Assembly: GCA_033439295.1 (NCBI GenBank)
Contig: JAVTLE010000013.1
Span: forward strand, 1,674,001-1,738,000
Direction: 5' to 3'
Length of the DNA: 64,000 nt
Origin: Deuterostichococcus epilithicus
Taxonomy: Eukaryota > Chlorophyta > Trebouxiophyceae > Prasiolales > Stichococcaceae
Position numbers and translations under genes: made by a program. Position 1 is the stretch's first letter; each line of letters starts with the position of its first letter. Positions 13,229-29,961 of this stretch are shown piece after piece. Under the pieces are notes generated by a model, which was given only the letters and a program-made list of their open reading frames with translations, was not told the DNA's origin and did no database searches.

Positions 13229-16200
13229 TCACAGCATCACATTCCAGGCGACTGGCTTGCGCGGCGTGGATGCTGCTTGCAATGGCACCACGGGCTCTGC
13301 CTTTGCTCCGGGCAAGGCGGCGCCGTTGCTGTCTGCTGAACCTGCCGCCACGGCGGTCGGAGTCGCCGCCTCGAGCGCCTGAGCATGACCCCGCACAGGC
13401 GTAGTTGCAGGCGGCACGGAGGCCGCCCCTGTGGCGCCGGCGGCAGGCGCGAAAGCCTCGGAAGCGAGGCAGTCCACAACCTCGCGGCTGAGCAGGCCGT
13501 CGCGGCACACGTACCGATGCACAGTCGAGACGCCAACTCTGCACGAGAGATGATGAGGCATGGGCCGTTGCTGAACGAGTTCTCCAGACGCGGGCTTTGC
13601 GCTCGTGACAACTGCGATGACCTGACGGCCTTGCTCAACCGTGTGAGTCGGTCAGCATGGGAGGACAACACGGTTTGCGTGCCTGGATGCGGATGCTGCC
13701 ACGATCTCGACGCCGAACTCTGCGCCGGGCATTGCGGCACTGTGCACCCAGACGCGCAGCTTCTGTAGGTCCACCAACCTGCGAGTCGTGAAATGAAGTA
13801 CTTGCTGGCAGGGTGTGCCTGATGGGCCTGATGGGATTGCGCATGCGCCCAAGCTGGGCGTTGCAGGCGTGATTGACGCAGGCTCAGGCTGGGAGGGGCG
13901 CATACCCGCGGCAACAGCACAGCAGGTCATGTGACCTCACCTGCTGAGCCCAGCTGGGTCTGCCACCACCTCGATCTCGGCGGGCGCAGCACGCATCTGC
14001 ACCCGCAGCGGGCCTGCGGCGGCGTCGACATCCAGCTTTCGGGTGGCGGCCGCACCCTGCGCAGCCGCTGATGCAGTCGCCGGGGCCGCGGCCGGCTGGT
14101 GCTCGATGGCCGGCGCCGCTGGTGGCGCCGTTGCGTGCGCATTCGGTGCAGTCGTGTCGCCCGCCGCACCGTCACCCGGCGACGTGCTCCCACTCTCCGG
14201 CTCGAGATGCGGTCTGGCGGCGGCGGCGCCTGGCTCGCTATGCTGCTGCTGAGCCGCTGCTTCCGGCTGCGGCGCCGCCGCCTCCACGGCACCGGTCGCC
14301 CCAGCGTTGCAGACTGGAGGCGGCGCTGCAGGGGGGCCGTCTGCAGCCTTCAGTTCTGCTGAAGGCAACTCCGCCAGAGGCGATGCCGCCGGCATGGCGG
14401 AGCATGCGGCATTCGTGTCAGGAGACTGTGCGGCATCTGCCGCCTGCTTCTGTGCTGCCGAGGCTGCCAGCTGGTCTGGAAGGCTGCTGCTGCTGGTCTG
14501 CAAGAAGCAGAGCCATGACTCGTAAGCAGTCGATGGCAGGGGCTTCCCTGCCTGACCGCGGACTGGGCTGGACAGGCGAGTCAGGAGCGAGCTTCCAGCT
14601 GGGATGCCAGGCACGGACAGCTCGCAGCAGGGGCCTTGCCTGCTGCGTCGGAGCAGGAGGGTCGGGCGGCGGCGGCGGAGGCACGACTTGTGGCGCGAAC
14701 ACCTGCACCATGCTGTCCAGGTCACTGCAATCTACCAGAAGCGATCTTCCAATGCTGATGCCTTGCTTTACGCTGAGGAGTAGCAGCCCTTGAAGAGCGA
14801 GAGAAGTTCGGTGGCACAGGTAGTGCAGCTCCTGGCTCACCTGGACGCCGAAATCAAGAGCGCCAGACGTCGATCGTCGATCCAGCAGCGACCTGCGCCT
14901 CGGCAGAGCGACAGCCTGCCCGGGAGATGCGGGTGGCTTGTCCCTTTTGGATAGTGGAGACCGCGCGACGGAGAGCCTGGCTTCGTCCCTGAGTGCCGCC
15001 GTGGCCGGCCTGCAGCACTGCCTACCATCATTGCAATCTGCCAAATTGGCAGAATCTCAGCCCCTTGCCGCATCACAAGGCAGCCCTGTGCTATACAGGC
15101 AAGACTGACAGCAAACTGCCGCCCTCATTCCAGCCGCAACTCGAAAGCACCGTCCACAGCCACACCTTGACTGCCAGGCAGCATTGGGGACGTTGCAGCT
15201 GCTCGTGTGGGACAGCGCACCGCTGCGGGGTGGCTGCAGCGGCAGCAGGCTGCTCAGGCGCCGGCATCGGCGCGATGTCGCTGCGGTGGCTGCACGCCGC
15301 AAGCCGCCTGAGCCGCGTGACCGCAGCGCAGCAGGCCGCCCGCACGTGTTGGATCTTGTCGTACCGCACGCTCTGCAGCAGTTTGACGGGTTTTGAAGGG
15401 GGTTTCAGGGTGACATCGGAGACAGCACTGCACAGTCCATGCCTTCGATTGCTGCCAAACGCGGCTCTTGAAGGGGCATGCTACATCAGGTCGTGCGCTT
15501 GCCAGGATAGGCACGGCAAGTTCACGCCACACGTCCGTGGCAGTAAGTGACGCTGCAGCCCGTCGTGAACCACCCGCCGCTGCCGGTTTTGACTCCGTTC
15601 CGGGTCCCTTTGCAGGTGAACACCCCACACAGCAGCTGTCCGCGGTGGCAGGGTCAAAGGGCCACTGCAGCCCAGCCTTCGCACGGATAACTAAAATTGT
15701 TTCCAACAGATGCCGACTTGGTATCAGTATGGTGCCCACCTCCAGTTCCTTCAGCAGCCGGGGCGTGACATCCAGCAGCGCCCTGGAGCCTGGCGGCAGG
15801 TCCGCCTCGATGGCTGCGCCCTCCCCTGGCTCCAGCTCCTGCGGCCAGCTTAGGGCTCAGGGCCTCATTCACATCACCCTGTTTCGTCAAACAAGTAGGT
15901 CGTGCCTCTCTCAGCATCCAGCGGCCGGGCCTGCCGAGGTTGTGACTCGTCACCATGCTGGTTGCGCATGAGCGGAGCCGGGCATTCCAGCATCGCTGAG
16001 GGGTCGCCAGACGTGTTGCCAAAGGCAGCCATGTAGCAGAGACATGTCGCGCACGACTCCTGCCTCTGCAGGTCGGCCAGATAGAGGAAGCCCTTCTGGC
16101 TTGCACCTGGAGCGACGCTGCAAGCTGGGCCAGGGTGTCCAGAGCCTCGCGCCGCACGGCCCACTGATCCTGCGGACACCACAGCGTCTGCAGTTGCGGC

Positions 16201-17849
16201 AGCTCAGCAATATACATGGACGATTGACGAGCACCATTTGCAGCATTCCGGCGTCTGCGCGGCGATGCCCCATCGCATGAGGTCATGCAGCGCTCAGCGG
16301 CAGCTGGATGCGGCTGTGTGACGGTTGGCGGGCGCAGCAGGGCCTCGCCTTGTTGCGAGTGCCGTGCAGGCACGCCTTGACGCACGCCCTGACGCAGGGC
16401 GCGGGCACCTCTGTGCGCAGCCCCGCCAGGCATTGCCGCAGCGGCAGGAACGCCTGCGCCACCTGCATCCTTGCCGAGCCTACGACATGATGAGCAACCG
16501 TGGCGGCGGTACTGAGCCCCTGGAACGACGATGGCAGTGTCGCTCCATTGAGGCACGTTGGCGGTGGCAGTCCTGTAAAACGACGGCACTATTTTTGCTC
16601 GGGAGAAAAATCATTACCTGAAACGAAACCGCCTGCCCCAGAATGTGAGCAGCATGCAGCTCCTTACCAGCATTGATGTTGTGCAGCTGCTGCTGCAGGG
16701 TGGACAGCAGCGCCCACGAGTGTGCGGCCGCGGCACCCGGTGTGTCGGTCAGCGCCTGCAATGCAGCGGCCAGCAGCACATGCCCTGAGGCCGCGGTCTC
16801 CTGCGACGGCGCCCTGCCAACCAGAACGCATGCCAGTCACGCGATCGCGCATGTGAGAAGATGCTGCAGCCCTAAGCGCAAGAGCTGCTCCAAGCATAGT
16901 GACAATTGACATATTTGAGGAAGATTCCTGATTCTACAGGCGGGTCGGTGGCATTGCCCGTCCTCAGCACAGCCGTTGGTGGCGACATGGCACAAAACCA
17001 CCCATGCATGCTCTGAGTGGAGACCTGGCGGTGGCGGCCATCAGGTGATCCAGGACAAGGCTGCCGCGGGGACTGCTGCTGCGCCAGGGGCTGCTGCTGC
17101 CGCCGCCCTCGCACTGCTGCGGCGCATCCGCCTCCGCGCCCGGCTGCTGACGGGGCGCCCGCTGTAGCGTCGCCGATGCAATGGAAGCCACCAGCGCGGC
17201 AAGCTCTTCCACGTCGCCTGGCTGCGTTACAGACGGTGGCGACCTCCAGTCTGCTCCGTGGTCGGTGGCAATGTGCAGTCAGGGCACCGCTATGAGGCGG
17301 CAGCCTTTGGGGGTCCACCACTGCATGCCGCTGTCCACAGCAACTGCACCCTTGCACATACCAGAATTCGGCCACCCTGCATTGCTGTCTGCTGTGCTCA
17401 CCTGGCATTCCAAGCCGATGCACGCCACGGAGTGCTTCGTCGCCGCCTGCAGCAGCGACGACGACTGCGGGCCGCTGCCGCATGTCTGCACCACAATCGT
17501 CGCCAACCTGCATTCAGCTTCGACCTGTCTCTGACGCGTCCACTGCACAAGTTGTGTCGAGCTTGGATGCATTCTGAAGCAGATTCGGTGCCTGATGATG
17601 CTTCACCATGCAGACTTACCTGTATCGCAACTTGCGCGCTGTCCTGCCGCACTCGCCGGGCCGCAACATGATGTCACGCAGAAACGCCGGCGCGCTGCCG
17701 GGCTGTACCGTCTGCAAAATCAGGTTTCGGCCCGCCTGGTAGTTGACTTCCGCCAGGTGCGTCTGCTCCAGGCCCAGCAGCGCGCTGCGCAGCTGTAGCC
17801 GGTCCTCGGTGGTTGCCGCCACCGCCATTGGAGGCGGTCGCACAGGCAT
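13229..17849 (-). CDS. TORTIFOLIA1/SPIRAL2-like HEAT-repeat microtubule-associated protein
   Basis: Thirteen exons join in phase to 804 residues: 17849-17620, 17507-17402, 17221-17025, 16813-16618, 16462-16349, 16169-16107, 15838-15740, 15372-15166, 15017-14841, 14702-14640, 14497-13941, 13778-13683 and 13538-13229. The N-terminal half is helical HEAT-like sequence. Its best anchors are DQWAVRREALDTLAQLA and SVRYDKIQHVRAACCAAV, which match the plant TOR1/SPIRAL2 blocks of the type DWxxRKAAADxL and EACRFDKxKPVR. The C-terminal half is Ala/Pro/Ser-rich with a PPPPPPDPP run. Three introns need GC donors (after 16349, 14640 and 13683). The start could instead be the Met at 17828. The microtubule role is inferred from the family; overall similarity is moderate. 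Confidence 0.68.
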
Positions 17850-18335
17850 TTTTGGGACACTTGCTTTGCAACAGGAACGGCTTTGAGTTAAGTTTTATTC
17901 ATGCACGCATGCATTGCCTGGTCGGACTGCTAAGAGAGTGCTCGCAGAGCAGAGAGTGTTCGCTGACTTGGGCAGGGCCTTCTCTTTCTTCCCCCCGGTC
18001 AAGCGGGCTCGAAGATCCGCGCAAACCCGCCAAAGTCTGAGGGCCAGCCCGCAGGCTTCGTACACCAATCGCGCAGTGTGTGAGTGAAATCTAAAGGAAG
18101 TTCGCAGCTGTCGAGAGAGACTTTGCATTGCTGGTTCCCCCCGCCAAATGACGTGAGGAGAAGGGGGTCGATGCAAGACCCGCAACATCCCTCGTGCCTT
18201 TTCAGCCGTGCACAAGTCCTTGGCAGACACAAGCAGGTCTTGGACTGCTGTGAAGTGTTTTCAGCGTTTTCATTGCTGAGTGTCATAAGAGTGACACAGT
18301 AAGCTACGAGCAGATACCCGCCAGCAGTAGACGCA
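17850..18335. other. Divergent promoter region, TOR1-like / UDP-glucose dehydratase
   Basis: About 490 bases between two divergent start codons. I found no exon or repeat. It presumably contains both promoters. Confidence 0.45.
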
Positions 18336-21628
<3,293 letters not shown>

Positions 21629-22393
21629 GACAAACAACGCCTTCGGCCGAGTTGCTCCGGCACTGTATTCGAACAGCCAACACCTGAGAGCCGAGCACTG
21701 CTCGACGGAGGTCCAGGAACTGCTGCTGACAGTTGACACTCCCTCAGGAGTGTTTGAACCTTCTGCTTTGACCCTCTGCCTAAACTGCCAGTGCTTGCCC
21801 TCTCACAGTCTGTCACTCTGTTCCTGCTGGCAGGTTTTGCTGTAGATTAGCGAATATCTGTTGACGTTGTTGTGGCTTGAACCGGACAGTCCTCTGTCAA
21901 CCCCAGTCAACCCACGATTCCATCAATGCCTAGCGGCGACTGCCGCCTCTCCGGGGGCGGCAGGTGTGACCAGCGCTCGGCATAGTCAAGACGCGCAAAT
22001 GAGGGTAAACCTGACTTTCTGTGGTGTGGGGATCGAAAGCGCGACCCGTTGCAGAGCAGCTTCCACCATATTTGCCGCCGTACTTGACGCGTGCAAATTT
22101 AGTACCAATGCACCGCCATCGCGCGACTGCAATGATTGTTTCAGAGTTGCTACCGAAGTTTGGGGTCGGAACAACTGGGTGCTGCCGCTGTTGAGCGCTG
22201 ATTCGGTTACGCGTAGTCCACCCAGCCCGCTTCAGAAGCTTCAAGTTGCCTTTGTGCGCAGCTTCTTTGAATGCCTGAACTGAGCAAACTCCCATGTGAA
22301 AGAAAATCATAACTCTCATCTCCCGATGTGTTACGAGCGGAACGCTGAAATGCTGATAGCAATGAGGATCATCTGTACCGCATCGCCAGCCCG
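21629..22393. other. Gap between UDP-glucose dehydratase and diacylglycerol kinase
   Basis: About 765 bases containing the dehydratase 3' UTR and the kinase promoter. I see no exon with family resemblance or any RNA gene. The kinase start is not certain, so part of this could be its 5' exon. Confidence 0.45.
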
Positions 22394-25300
22394 ATGAGGC
22401 AGCTCGGTCTGCACGCCGCTTGGAGGCAGTGGCATTGCGACCATGAGCTCGTGCAGACTGTGCTTGGTAGCCTCCACGCCGCGCAGCAGGCGATCTGCGT
22501 CCGACTGGGTTTGCATACCTGCCCCAATCCCTTTGCGCCCGCGCGCTGCGACGAGACATGGCTCAACGTGGCAGTGACCGCACTCACCAGCTTCCTCGTG
22601 CTGCTCCTGCTCTCCAGACTTTTCAGGTGAGCCGCACTGTCACCTCAACGAATGGCAGCTCAACCGCACCTGACCTACCACAACAACTTGCTGTGCCGCA
22701 CGCAAAGCATCTTTCTTTCCAGTCATCCTTCGCACACAAGCCACATGCTGTGACGCACGAGTGTGCACATGCAGATGGTACACCGCGAAGCGCGGCGGCA
22801 CTCTGGTGGCCGCGGCAGCAGCGGCTGCGGCCGACCTGCGGCGTGCCAACCCGCAGCAGTATCCGCCCACATCTCACTCCTGGCACCGAGTCAGCGGCCG
22901 CCAGCTCGCCAAACCGCTACTGTGCGCGGTCTGCTTCGAGCGCATTCAGCCAGACGGAGACGGCAAGGTGGGCGCGGCCTGGCGCGTGCTGCTCTGGTGT
23001 GGCCGTCCACAGACCGGCTTTGGGCGGAGTAGCTGGCTTCATGGGCCCCGGACTCCATATTCTGCCACTGCCGTGCTGCAGCCTCCCGCCGCCATGCTGC
23101 AGAACAGCACACACGGCAGCAGAAAACCATCAGGCAAATGCAGTGTGCTGCCCGGTGCAGACCGTCGACACATGTGAGGTGTGTGGCGAGGTGGCGCACG
23201 AGGGCTGCGCGCGGCACGTGCCGCATGATTGCAAGCCGGTGGCGCTGGACGTGCCGGAGATGGTGCACCTGTGGCGGCCCGCCGGCGTCGCCATGAGCGC
23301 CCAGGACGTGCGGTTGCCTCCTCCCTTCTGCATCCTGCGCCCGCACTGTGCGGCTTGAACTGATATTGAGGTTGCCTGCGCTGGACCTTCGGCAGCATGG
23401 CTGCCTTGACTGATGGCACGCTATCACGTGACGATGGCAGTATGCATAAAACTGGTCAGATGCCGCCTCAACTGGCCAGATGGAACCTGGCCGAACCTGC
23501 CCCCGGTGCTACGCCGCAGGAGGAGGTGGAGGCGGCGGTGCAGGTGTGCCAGTACTGCCGCCAGCTGTGTGAGGCGGACATGTTCAGCGCGGAGCCCATC
23601 TGGTCGTGCGCGTGGTGCCAGGCTGTGGCGCACGTGCGCTGCCACCAGCACTTCCACCCGCCGCCGCCCAAGCCCGACAAGAAGGCGGCCGGCAGCCGGC
23701 AGCTCAAGGCGGTCGAGGAGGCCGCGGCGGAAGGCGGCGGCGAGGCGGCATCTGCGGCGGCGGCCACGGCGGCTGGCGGCGAGGCCAATGCTGGCGGCAG
23801 AGGCGGCGGCAGCCCGGCGTCAGTGACAGACGGAGAGGCGGCCGGCGCCGCGCCGGACGGCGGATCGCCCGCCCAGCCCAATGGCGTGGCTCGACAGGGC
23901 AGCGCCTCAGGGCCGTCAGCTTCCGGCAGCGGCAGCGACGACGGCGGCCGCGGTAGGGCGGCGGCCGACGGTGCCAGCGGCAAAGGAGTGGCAGGCGGCG
24001 GCAGCGGCGGCAGCAGCGATACTTTTGACAGACAGCACAGCACGGCGGCGGCAGCGGCAGACAGCAAGCTGGCGAGTGCGATGGGCGGCCTGCCACCGCT
24101 GGTCACCGGTACTTCGCTGCAGAGCAAGCAGCTGCCGCCCATACGCTGCGTTTCCAGTGTGGAGGAGCTGATCTCGGAGGTCGGGTGAGCGCGAGCGGCT
24201 TGCAGGATGTCCCTGGCGGTGCTTTGGACCATGCCACTTGCCGCGCTGCCTTTCTCGCAAGTCACGCCTGTGGAGCAGGTGTCATTCCATTCTGGTGGCC
24301 CTGCATCCGCGTGAGTGCTATGCAAGTACTGCGACCCTGGGATTCTTGATCCCTGAACGTGTACTCCTGGCAGGGCCTTGACAAGCAGCTTGTACCGAAT
24401 GGCTGGGCTGGCACTGTGCGCAGGGACTCGGACGGCGAGCTGCAGATGGCGCCGTCCCTCAACGGCCTGGCGAACGGCGACCTGCAGGCAGGCATGACGC
24501 CGCAGGCGCGGCAGTCGCTTGACCACCCCATCAGCCATCCGCTCGCCCGCGCGCCTACAGCCTCACGTGAGGGTCGCTCGCACCCGCGGCGTCATGCCAC
24601 CATTGACCCTGCAGCAGCGGCGTGACAACTGCCATGAGCAGTGTTGGAGTCGCTGGCACCTGAACTGAACTCTACGACTGCTGCAAACCGTGCTGGCGCA
24701 GTGCCTCGCCCGCGGCCGAGAGCATGCATGGGTGCGCGTTTCAAACCCCTGTGACATGTCCGCAGGCAAGCTGGGCGTCGACTCACGCGTGAGCAGCCTG
24801 GGGCGGCTGATGACGGCGCTGAGCGCGATGGTGACGGACGTGGCGGAGGGCTCTGGCACCGAGTCGCAGCCGGCGGCGCCCCGCCCGTTGCTCAAAGCCC
24901 TGGACCCCGCCGACGTCGCGCGCCTCGACCGCTGCGACCTGGGGCCCCACGGGTAATGAGCCTGAAGGGGGAATGAGGAATGCCATTGCTGCTCCTGTGG
25001 GCCCCCGCCTTGCCCTGCCTGCCTTGGCGCGCGACGCTCCGGACTCAGCGCCAGCGCCGGCTGCTTCCCAGCTGCTGCTGGGGAACAGGCGGTGTGTGCC
25101 TGCAGCACGCCGCACACGGGTGTTCTCAGCTGCAGCTGAGAACCTGTGCGCGTCTCAAGCAACATCGCGCAGCAAGGGCTACTGTCCAGCGGGTCTGCGG
25201 TAAGGTTTCCTCGTCTGCGCGCCTGCCACTGCAGGCGGCTGATCATGGCGCCGACGGCATTCCGGGAGGTGCCGGGCGTGACATGGAGTGCGCGCGCCAA

Positions 25301-28300
25301 GGCGCTGCTGCCCCGCCGCACGGGCAGCAAGGGCGGCGACAAGGCCCGGCGGCGGGCCAAGGGCGGCGCGGGCCTGCCGGCGCCGCGGCCCAACCACTCC
25401 TGGTGGGGCCTGTCCAGGGAGACGCCCTGGCAGAACTACACCCTCGGTGCGCGCTGCCGCCGGCCCGCCCCCCGCCCTGCCGGCTCCCTACTCGTACTGA
25501 TTCTTCGCATCTCTGAGGGAGCCTCAGCCCTTGCATGCCTGGGAGCTCCCTGCGTGGACAGTGTATTCCGAACCTTGGGCTGTCACGTGGGACGGGCTCT
25601 ACTTTGGCTTTTACTTCTAGTCATGATGTCATGCGCATGATGTTCGAACATGAACATGAAGCTACCCCTGCCGATTGGGCTCCAGCCAACACAGCTTTGT
25701 GCGCGATGGAGTCCAGGCCCGGTGGAGCCGGGGCCGAAGCCCATCCTGTGCTTCATCAACACCAAGAGCGGGCCGCAGATGGGGAAGGACCTGCGCCGCA
25801 AGTTCCTGCGCATCCTCAACCCCTTGCAGGCAAGTTTCCACTGTTGTTTGCGCTTGGTGGATCATAGCCGGCTTCATGGCGAAGTGTTGTGAAGGGTCGC
25901 AGGCTCCATGACGAAGTGTTATGAGGGTTTGCAGTCGAGCGTTTTGCGCATGACAGGATGCTGGGTTCTGCAGCAGCCCAGAAACAGCCGGCATTGCAGC
26001 CGTCTTCACAACGCCGCACCGCGTGCACATCCAAAGACAGCATCGCGTGAACACCCAGGGAGGGTCACTTGCTCCGGCAGCCTGAACACTGTCGAGCTGG
26101 TGATGAAGCTGCTGCCAGAGTGGGCGCGGACGCCTCCTTTAGCACCGCCTCCTTCAGCACCCCGCGACAGGTGGCCAAATTGCTTGAACGCTGTCGTCAA
26201 ACCTGCCGAGCGCAGGTGGTGGAGCTGCCACGGGAGCGGCCGGAGCGGGCGCTGGCGCTGTTTGCTGACGTGCCGGGGCTGCGGCTGCTGGTGGTCGGCG
26301 GCGACGGCACCGTGGGCTGGGTGCTGTCCTGTCTGGATGCGCTGCAGGCGCAGCGAGAGGGGCGCCTGGCGCATGGGCCGTGGCTGCCGCCGCCCATCGC
26401 GGTGCTGCCACTCGGCACGGGTGCGCGCGGGGTCTGCCCTCACCCTGCTGTTCGAAAGGGTGCTGCGAAGTTTTTGCTGTCCGTTTTGCGCGGGGCCTAG
26501 CTGTCGAATGCTGTTCGAAAGGGGCTGTGACGGGTTTGCAGTCCAATGCTGTGCGAGGGATCGCTGTGGGCGGCTCATTGCAGCTCGCATGCAGTGCTGC
26601 TGGTTGCTGTGGACGACACAGCAGCATGCATGCAGTGCAGTGCAGTGCTGGAACCCCCTTGGATGCCTGACCAATGACTGGCTGGGTCTGTTTTGCTAAA
26701 GTTGCCTGTGTCCGATCCGACGCAGGCAATGACCTGGCGCGGTGCCTGAACTGGGGCGGCGGCATGTATGCGTACCAGCAGCATGGCGTTGGCGACCTGC
26801 TGCAGCTGCTTGAGCAGTCGGCCGTGACGCTGCTGGACCGCTGGAATGTGCGCATCACGCCGCAGGTGCGGATTCTCTCGCCGGGCTCATCCCGTCCTCC
26901 AGCTCGAGATCCCGGACCCGGGCGTGGGCCTCGTGGTCATTCGCTGGCAGCGTTGCGCAGGGAGCGCGGCTCGCCATGAGGCGCCGTTGTGCCAGCAAGA
27001 AGGGTTTCACGCTCGGTAGGCGGTGTCTGTCAGGCGTGGCCCTGGTGTCTTTGGTGCGGTCCATAGTTTCCTCGGCGAGATCGGCACGCTGAGTGCCACC
27101 AGTTGACGCTGGCCTCCCGTATGCCTTTGCGCCAGGCAGCAAAAGACAGCAGGCAAGCGTCAAAGGACGGCGGCGGCGACGGCGGCGGCAGCAGCTTCCG
27201 AAGCAGCCTCGGCGGCGGCAGCAGCGGCGGCGGCGACGGCGCCAAGGCGACGACCAAGGCCATGAACAACTACATGGGCATCGGCATCGATGCCAAGGTC
27301 GGCCTGCACCCTGTCGACCGGGACATGTCTGTGAGCTATGCAAAGCTAGGCTATATGGTCACGACAGCCGAGGCTGACCGAAGACGACGCTGCGCACAGG
27401 TGGCGCTGGAGTTTCACCAGCTGCGGGACCAGGTACGATGCTTTTGAGGCTGCAAGAGCATGACCGCCGCTCACACCAGCACCCCGCATTCCTTGCAGCT
27501 GCCCAGCGTATCTCAGAAACACGCCTCTCTCAGGCGACCGACACGCACTCTCCTGGCAGAGATGAGCGATCCGCATCGCAGCTGCTGACGAATCACGCCA
27601 GCACCAAACAAGGGGTTGATGTGCTCCGCGCGCAGTATCCTGAGTGGTTCCACTCGCGCTTCGGCAACAAGCTGTGGTACACCGGCGTCGGCGCCAAAGA
27701 GATCCTAGGCCACACCTCCCTCGACCTGCCGCGCCGCCTCAAGGCGCGCACGCAACTTGCTCAGTTGCCTGCCTGTTGTTGTCCTCATCGCCAGTCCCTT
27801 GACGAATGTGATGAGCAGACACCCGAGTGTACACCTTGCCACACCTGCCGCGCCGTTGCACGCTCCAACGAGTCTTTTGGCTCTTGGGTATGACTGCTGG
27901 ACTACGACCGGCCAGGCGCTCATCACCAGGCCCAGCCTCGATGCTCGGATGTGCGAAGCCGCTCCGCCGTCGGCGCCGCTGGCGCCGCCTCGGCAGCACC
28001 AACCTCCGCTGCTTCCTTGCCTTCGGACTGTCCACCGTCCTGCCGGGTTCCCTGCCCGCAGGTGGAGTGCGACGGCGAGGAGCTGGTGCTGCCCGGCGAC
28101 ACGGAAGGGCTGATAATCCTCAACATCCCCAGCTACATGGGCGGTGTGGACCTGTGGGCCTCGGGGCGGCCCGCCTCCGGCGGCGCCGCCCGCGATGACG
28201 GCCCCCAGTCCATGTCCGACCAGCGGCTGGAGGTGCGGCGCTGCCCGCTCCCGTTTCTGCTTTTGAGTGAAACAAGTCTCACTTTAACAACCTGACAAGG

Positions 28301-29506
28301 CAAGGGTCAGCCCCTCGTACCGCGCAGTTCCAGCAGAAGTCTTGTAAATACGAAACTCCTGCCGACCTCTTCCTGCCGCCTGCAAACGGCGCGACCCGTC
28401 GGCCGTCTGCCGTCCTCGTCCAGGGCCCGCATGCCGGGGGGGACACAGAGCTTGCGTCTTGACACAGCCCAGAACACCGAATCGTGACTGGCTCCGCCCC
28501 GCTGCTGCCCGTCGCGCAGCTGCTGTCGGTGCAGGGCAGTTGGCACCTGGGGCAGGTGCAGGTGGGGCTGTCACAGGCGCGCCGTCTGCGGCGCTGCTCC
28601 CACGCGCGCCTCACCCTCTCCGACACCATCCCCATGCAGGCGCGTGCCCCCCTCCCCGCAATGCGCCCCTCCCCATCCCCTCTGGACACAACCTGAAACG
28701 AGCCCAGTGGGGTCCCTGCGGGTTGCCGTCATCGCTGTGCAGTTGTGTTCGGAGGGTGCTGTGCCATGGCCCCCTTTTGTACCTTGTGCTGAGTCCAGTC
28801 TGTCAAGTCAGAGCGTGGGTCGGCTGGCGGCGTTTCCTGGCCTTCATCGTCAAGCGTGCACTGACGTCGCACCGCGCCTTGGACGACGGCGTTGGCGCCT
28901 TCAAGACTTGTTGTGCTCTTCGCGAGGTGTGTCAGATGCAACATACTGAGTATTTCGACACTCTTGAAATGGGTCCAGAATCCGGATCATTGCGCAGGTG
29001 GACGGGGAGCCGTGGCTGCAGCCGGCGGCAGTGCTGGAGGTGGGCTTCCGCGGCACAGCGCTCATGCTGCGGCGCCTCGACAGCGCGCCGCTCGCTCGCA
29101 TGGCCGGCAGCGTTTCCGAGGCGCTCGACGCCTGCCAGGTGTGCGCTCGTCGGATCAAGGGGTCAGCGTCGCAGGTACCTATAAGTTGGGAGTGTGGCAG
29201 TCGGGCGGGACGATGCGAGCTGGCAGTGGTGTGTGCGCAGTGCGAGCGAGCGGCACTGCCTGGTCAATGTCCCTATTTGGCATTGAAGCATCACTTGAAC
29301 GTAATAGAGTGCGCAAGCTGGACTGAGCTACACAATCCACACCAAGGACCGCTGTGTTTTGGTGGCTGGGCAGACGGTGGCGGGGAATTGCTCAGACTTG
29401 CTCAAATATGCTGCCTCTTACCACGCAGGCGAAGGGGCTGATCACGCCCGCACAGCGCCACGCGCTGACCACGGAGCTGGCGGCCCGCCTGCACCCCGTT
29501 CTCTGA
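22394..29506 (+). CDS. Diacylglycerol kinase with N-terminal membrane segment and two C1 domains
   Basis: Phosphorylates diacylglycerol to phosphatidic acid. Seventeen exons join to 1021 residues: 22394-22626, 22775-22967, 23161-23307, 23520-24179, 24374-24566, 24766-24952, 25235-25446, 25717-25829, 26216-26420, 26726-26865, 27166-27297, 27400-27432, 27636-27743, 28062-28232, 28520-28639, 28998-29138 and 29429-29506. Order: a hydrophobic helix (VAVTALTSFLVLLLL); C1a (HSWHRV...CAVC...CEVCGEVAHEGC); C1b (CQYCRQLC...CAWCQAVAHVRC); a long Ala/Gly-rich linker; a catalytic domain with ILCFINTKSG, VVGGDGTVGWVL and LPLGTGNDLARCLNWGGG; then the accessory domain with NNYMGIGID, FHSRFGNKLWY, ILNIPSYMGG and VDGEPW. 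Layout matches plant cluster I and animal DGK-epsilon. Three introns need GC donors (after 25829, 27743 and 28639). The start Met is tentative. Confidence 0.92.
25871..25934 (+). repeat. Two imperfect 32-bp tandem copies in a kinase intron
   Basis: Two adjacent imperfect copies, each starting GCTYCATGRCGAAGTGTT and ending in GCAG, lie in the intron after 25829. Confidence 0.5.
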
Positions 29507-29961
29507 TTTTCGAGAACAGGCGGCCAGGCTGAGGCGTCTTTGAGCACGCGCTTCCAGAGCCGCATACCACTCCCTGTGGACAGGTACATTGCTGCGCTTC
29601 GTGCAGAGTTCGTCCGAAATAGAGCGCTGTTCCGCAGCTCTCATGTTCGTGTGGCCACTAGCGGCTGTGTGCATGCAGCGTCTGCCCTCCAGCGGGTGGC
29701 GAGGGACTGTTGCTTAGCGGTGTATTCCAGGATTCTGATCCGGAGTATTTAGGCATAGGACAGATGTTGTTTTGCGGGAGGTCTCTGAAAGTCTCCTTCC
29801 ATGATCTGCAACAGTTGTCATCTGAGAGAAAGCCACCAGTCCACCTCCCTCGCAATTCTCGGCTCCTCGACACTGTCATCTGATGACTCTGGTGCAGCCC
29901 AACACAACGAGACCTGGTAGTTGCTGCCAGCTATGACGTTGAGCCTAAAGCCGCAGCGGGC
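29507..29961. other. Convergent 3' region, diacylglycerol kinase / CD2BP2
   Basis: About 455 bases between two stop codons on opposite strands. Nothing recognised besides presumed 3' UTRs. Confidence 0.5.
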
